From Bradyrhizobium mercantei (lineage in GTDB: Bacteria > Pseudomonadota > Alphaproteobacteria > Rhizobiales > Xanthobacteraceae), in the NCBI RefSeq assembly GCF_001982635.1, contig NZ_MKFI01000001.1, positions 674,774 to 738,773 on the forward strand: a stretch of 64,000 bases of DNA. The letters are read 5' to 3'. The notes below the pieces were generated by a model. The model was not told the origin of the DNA, did no database searches, and was given only the letters and a program-made list of their open reading frames with translations. The position numbers and the translations under genes are program-made. Position 1 is the stretch's first letter. Every line of letters begins with the position of its first letter. Shown in pieces: positions 61,821 to 64,000 of this stretch.

Positions 61821-62696
61821 CTACCCTTTCATCTGGCTTTCGCTTTGAAGACGCGCCTGCTGCACCTCCTCGCGCAAATGGCCCCAGATCTGATAGACCA
61901 TCTCGCCGTACGCAGGCTGAGCGCGCAACTCGATCACGTTGCGTGGGCGCTCGAACGGCACGTCAACGACCGCTTTGATGCGGCCCGGATGAGCCGTCAT
62001 CACCATGATCTTGTCGCCCAGGGTGACAGCCTCGTCCACACTGTGAGTGATGAAGAGCACGGTCTTCTTCGTCTCGTCCCAGATCCGCAACAACTCTTCC
62101 TGAAGAAGCGTCTTGTTCTGCTCGTCGAGCGCCGAAAACGGCTCATCCATCAGAAGGACTTCGGGATCGTTGGCGAACGCGCGCGCAATTGACACCCGCT
62201 GGCGCATCCCGCCGGAGAGCTGGTGGGGATACGCTTTCGCGAACTTCGTTAGGCCTGTCCTATCAAGGTAGTGACCGACGATCTCGGCGATCTCGGCTTC
62301 CGGAACCGCCCTGAGCTTCAACGCGTACGCCGCGTTGTCCCAGACGGTCATCCACGGGAAGATGGCGTCTCCCTGGAATACCATCGACATACGCGGCGAC
62401 TTGCCCGCCGTCTGGGCGCATTCGACCGTGCCGACGCTAGGCCTTTCCAGACCCGCGAGCATGCGCAGCAGCGTGGTCTTCCCGCAGCCGCTCGGCCCTA
62501 CGATCACGAAGAACGAGCCGTCCGGAATTTCCAGCGAAACGCCATCAATGGCGGTGAATACGCGGTCTCCCGTCTTGAAGTGCTTGTGCACCCCGGAAAA
62601 ACGCACCTTGCACTTCGAAGCATCCTTAGCGGAGGCCTGACCTCCGCGGGGCATTTCGATGACTGCCGCACCTGCAACGTTCGCGGGTTTGTTCAT
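61821..62696 (-). CDS. ABC transporter ATP-binding protein, NitT/TauT family
   Basis: A 291-residue ATPase. Walker A GPSGCGKT is near residue 68, LSGGMRQRVSIARAF near 160, Walker B VLLMDEPFSALD near 180, switch His in FITHS. The ATG at 62696 is preferred over a TTG at 62723 that overlaps the binding-protein stop. The N-terminal 30 residues are an extension. Confidence 0.92.
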   Translation of the reverse strand: MNKPANVAGAAVIEMPRGGQASAKDASKCKVRFSGVHKHFKTGDRVFTAIDGVSLEIPDGSFFVIVGPSGCGKTTLLRMLAGLERPSVGTVECAQTAGKSPRMSMVFQGDAIFPWMTVWDNAAYALKLRAVPEAEIAEIVGHYLDRTGLTKFAKAYPHQLSGGMRQRVSIARAFANDPEVLLMDEPFSALDEQNKTLLQEELLRIWDETKKTVLFITHSVDEAVTLGDKIMVMTAHPGRIKAVVDVPFERPRNVIELRAQPAYGEMVYQIWGHLREEVQQARLQSESQMKG

Positions 62697-62719
62697 GGCC
62701 TGCCTGACGGTTGTGTGTG

Positions 62720-63784
62720 TCAATTGGTTTTCGCGCTGTTTCCGAGTTCCTTCACTGCCCGCTCGGCGAAGGACATATCGATCAACTGCTCAATGTCGAC
62801 GTTGCCCTGAATGAGGCCACGAGCCTTGAAGAACGCATAGTCCTTCTTCATCCCGTCGACATTGAGCTTTCCGTCCGGATCGCAGCCGTGCGGCACCATC
62901 GCGCGGATAAGCGCCTCGTCCTTCAATTGTGTGTATCCCTTGTAAGCGGCGACGACCTTGTCGGCCGCCTCGTTCGTCAGCATCTTTCCGTCCTTGTAGG
63001 CGGAATCAAAGAGACGGCACGCACGAAGGAAGGCTTTCATGAATCCGACCGCGGTCGCAGCCCGGTTCTTCATCAATGCGCCGGAATAGATCATCACGCC
63101 GAGGACGTCGTTTGGATAAATCTGGTCGCCGGTCGCGATACGAACCGCGGACCCTTGGTTCAACGCCACCGTGGCATGCGGTTCGGTCACGAAGGCGGCG
63201 TCGATGGCCTTGTTACCAAGCGCCACGGCCAATTCGGAGTGTCCGAGATACGCGATGTTCACGTCATCGAAGGAAAGCCCGCCGAGTTTCAGCAGCTCGT
63301 TCAACGTGGACTCGGCCGCCCCACCCTTCGACTGCGTGCCGATGTTCATTCCTTTCAGGTCGGCATACGTCTTGTATTTTCCGCTTTCGACCAAGTCCTT
63401 GCGGACCAGAAACTGCATATAGCCGTGCCCGGGCGGCATGGACGCCCGGTCGGACACGATTTTAAGATCGACGCCTCGAACTGAAAGATTGTTTAGGCCG
63501 GCGGCGACAACCCCGGCAGCCACGTCGAGCTGTCCAGTACCGAGTGGCGCAACCATCTGAGCGCCCGACTTGAACGGCACGAAGTCGACCTCGATACCTT
63601 CGGCTTTGAAGTAGCCTTCCGACTTCGCCAGATGGAGCGCCACGTCACCGGTCGACCCCAGGACTCCGACCTTGACGATCGACGGCTGTTGAGCGCGAGC
63701 GCCCGACAAAGCCGGAAGAAAGGTCAACAACGACAGCGCGATTGCCAAACCAGGGACGCGCAGAGAAAAATTCCAGCCTTGCAT
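62720..63784 (-). CDS. ABC transporter substrate-binding protein, NitT/TauT family
   Basis: A 354-residue periplasmic protein; signal peptide with ARA-QQ cleavage near residue 32, then IVKVGVLGSTGDVALHLAKSEGYF. It is a close paralogue of the protein at 53872 (shared FKSGAQMVAPLGTGQLD and others). GGGAGGAG lies 6 bases before the ATG at 63784. First gene of the ABC-Bug operon, with a perfect operator only 15 bases upstream. Confidence 0.92.
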   Translation of the reverse strand: MQGWNFSLRVPGLAIALSLLTFLPALSGARAQQPSIVKVGVLGSTGDVALHLAKSEGYFKAEGIEVDFVPFKSGAQMVAPLGTGQLDVAAGVVAAGLNNLSVRGVDLKIVSDRASMPPGHGYMQFLVRKDLVESGKYKTYADLKGMNIGTQSKGGAAESTLNELLKLGGLSFDDVNIAYLGHSELAVALGNKAIDAAFVTEPHATVALNQGSAVRIATGDQIYPNDVLGVMIYSGALMKNRAATAVGFMKAFLRACRLFDSAYKDGKMLTNEAADKVVAAYKGYTQLKDEALIRAMVPHGCDPDGKLNVDGMKKDYAFFKARGLIQGNVDIEQLIDMSFAERAVKELGNSAKTN

Positions 63785-63799
63785 GTCAGCTCCTCCCGG

Positions 63800-63816
63800 T
63801 GTCCATTGGATGGACA
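63800..63816. promoter_or_regulatory. Operator copy 11, perfect
   Basis: TGTCCATTGGATGGACA, 7-base arms, 15 bases upstream of the NitT/TauT binding-protein start. On the minus strand the lead-in is AAAATGACAATGA. The repeat overlaps the region just after the predicted transcription start. Confidence 0.78.
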
Positions 63817-63829
63817 TCATTGTCATTTT

Positions 63830-63859
63830 CGTGTACCCGCAAACGTCCGAGGGAGTCAA
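63830..63859 (-). promoter_or_regulatory. Predicted promoter of the NitT/TauT-Bug operon
   Basis: On the minus strand TTGACT (63854-63859), 18 bases, TACACG (63830-63835), followed 13 bases later by operator copy 11. Confidence 0.5.
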
Positions 63860-63900
63860 GTAGAGCCGATCGCCGCAGCCAAACCGGTTCCGCGATTGAC

Positions 63901-63918
63901 TACTTAACATGTTAAGTA
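63901..63918. promoter_or_regulatory. Second HpaR-type operator, TACTTAACATGTTAAGTA
   Basis: An 18-bp perfect palindrome whose 14-bp core CTTAACATGTTAAG is identical to that between hpaR and hpaH at 27722. It is 49 bases upstream of the ATG at 63968. Confidence 0.78.
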
Positions 63919-63967
63919 TATCTGTCGCGCGGCGTTGATCGCCTCAATCGACAAAGGGAGGGAGAAA

Positions 63968-64000
63968 ATGTCGGATCTCGAAGTCAATCTCGCGAAGGCG
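63968..64000 (+). CDS. Start of an unidentified gene, possibly hpaE (cut by window edge)
   Basis: Only 11 residues (MSDLEVNLAKA) are in the window. GGGAGGGAGA lies just before the ATG. The HpaR-type palindrome upstream suggests a homoprotocatechuate-pathway gene; the N-terminus resembles what I recall of 5-carboxymethyl-2-hydroxymuconate semialdehyde dehydrogenases, but this is too short to be sure. Confidence 0.55.
   Translation, partial: MSDLEVNLAKA

Overview
The window is GC-rich, densely coded DNA that reads as a catabolic and uptake region of an alphaproteobacterium, most like Bradyrhizobium or another Hyphomicrobiales member. The grounds are the DUF930 protein, the HpaR/HpaH pair, the many solute-binding proteins of the LivK and NitT/TauT types, the IclR/LysR/MarR regulators, and frequent GTG and TTG starts in GTGA or ATGA overlaps. 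This is inference from gene content. I saw no rRNA, complete tRNA, CRISPR array, insertion sequence or clearly broken gene.

Layout. 1-1775 (minus): end of a branched-chain-type ABC operon (two ATPases and a binding protein cut by the window edge). 2259-7588 (minus): a hydroxy-acid operon (FAD oxidase, FMN oxidase, SDR, IlvD/Edd dehydratase), divergent from an IclR regulator (7910). 8794-11948 (minus): thiolase-like protein, DUF35 partner and acyl-CoA ligase. 12219-18335: a LysR regulator divergent from an operon of HMG-CoA-lyase-like enzyme, CaiB CoA-transferase and a NitT/TauT-type ABC importer. 18442: DUF930 protein. 18962-20398 (minus): aldehyde dehydrogenase. 20879-25332: complete livHMGF plus binding protein, then a GMC oxidoreductase. 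27131-31793: hpaR/hpaH, an SDR, an aromatic-acid MFS permease and an IclR regulator. 31910-34695 (minus): Baeyer-Villiger-type monooxygenase plus hydrolase. 35175-42518: an IclR regulator divergent from aminotransferase, amidohydrolase and an ABC importer with two different permeases. 42817: chemoreceptor. 44709-51245 (minus): ring-hydroxylating dioxygenase operon with ferredoxin, reductase, dehydrogenase, two unknown small proteins and an amidase. 51597-54912 (minus): SDR and two orphan binding proteins. 55054-59980: two ThDP enzymes and an aldehyde dehydrogenase. 59993-63784 (minus): a NitT/TauT ABC importer plus a Bug-type binding protein. 63968 to the edge: start of another operon, possibly hpaE.

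The most striking signal is a 17-bp inverted repeat, TGTCC-N7-GGACA (refined TGTCCRYNNNRYGGACA), found at eleven places just upstream of separate transcription units: three LivK-type transport units, two NitT/TauT binding-protein genes, a thiolase operon, an aldehyde dehydrogenase, a hydroxy-acid operon/iclR divergent region, a chemoreceptor, the dioxygenase operon (two copies) and the ThDP operon. Where a sigma70-like promoter can be read, the repeat lies just downstream of the -10, as expected for a repressor. I read this as one previously unremarked regulon joining uptake, chemotaxis, ring hydroxylation and side-chain breakdown, probably of an aromatic or amide-bearing aromatic compound. 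The regulator is not proven; the IclR gene at 7910, which has a degenerate copy in its upstream region, and the LysR gene at 12219 are candidates.

Separate local circuits are visible: a MarR/HpaR palindrome at 27722 repeated at 63901, which ties two distant parts of the window together; twin IclR-type operators at 35947 and 36058; and a TetR-type palindrome at 29431.
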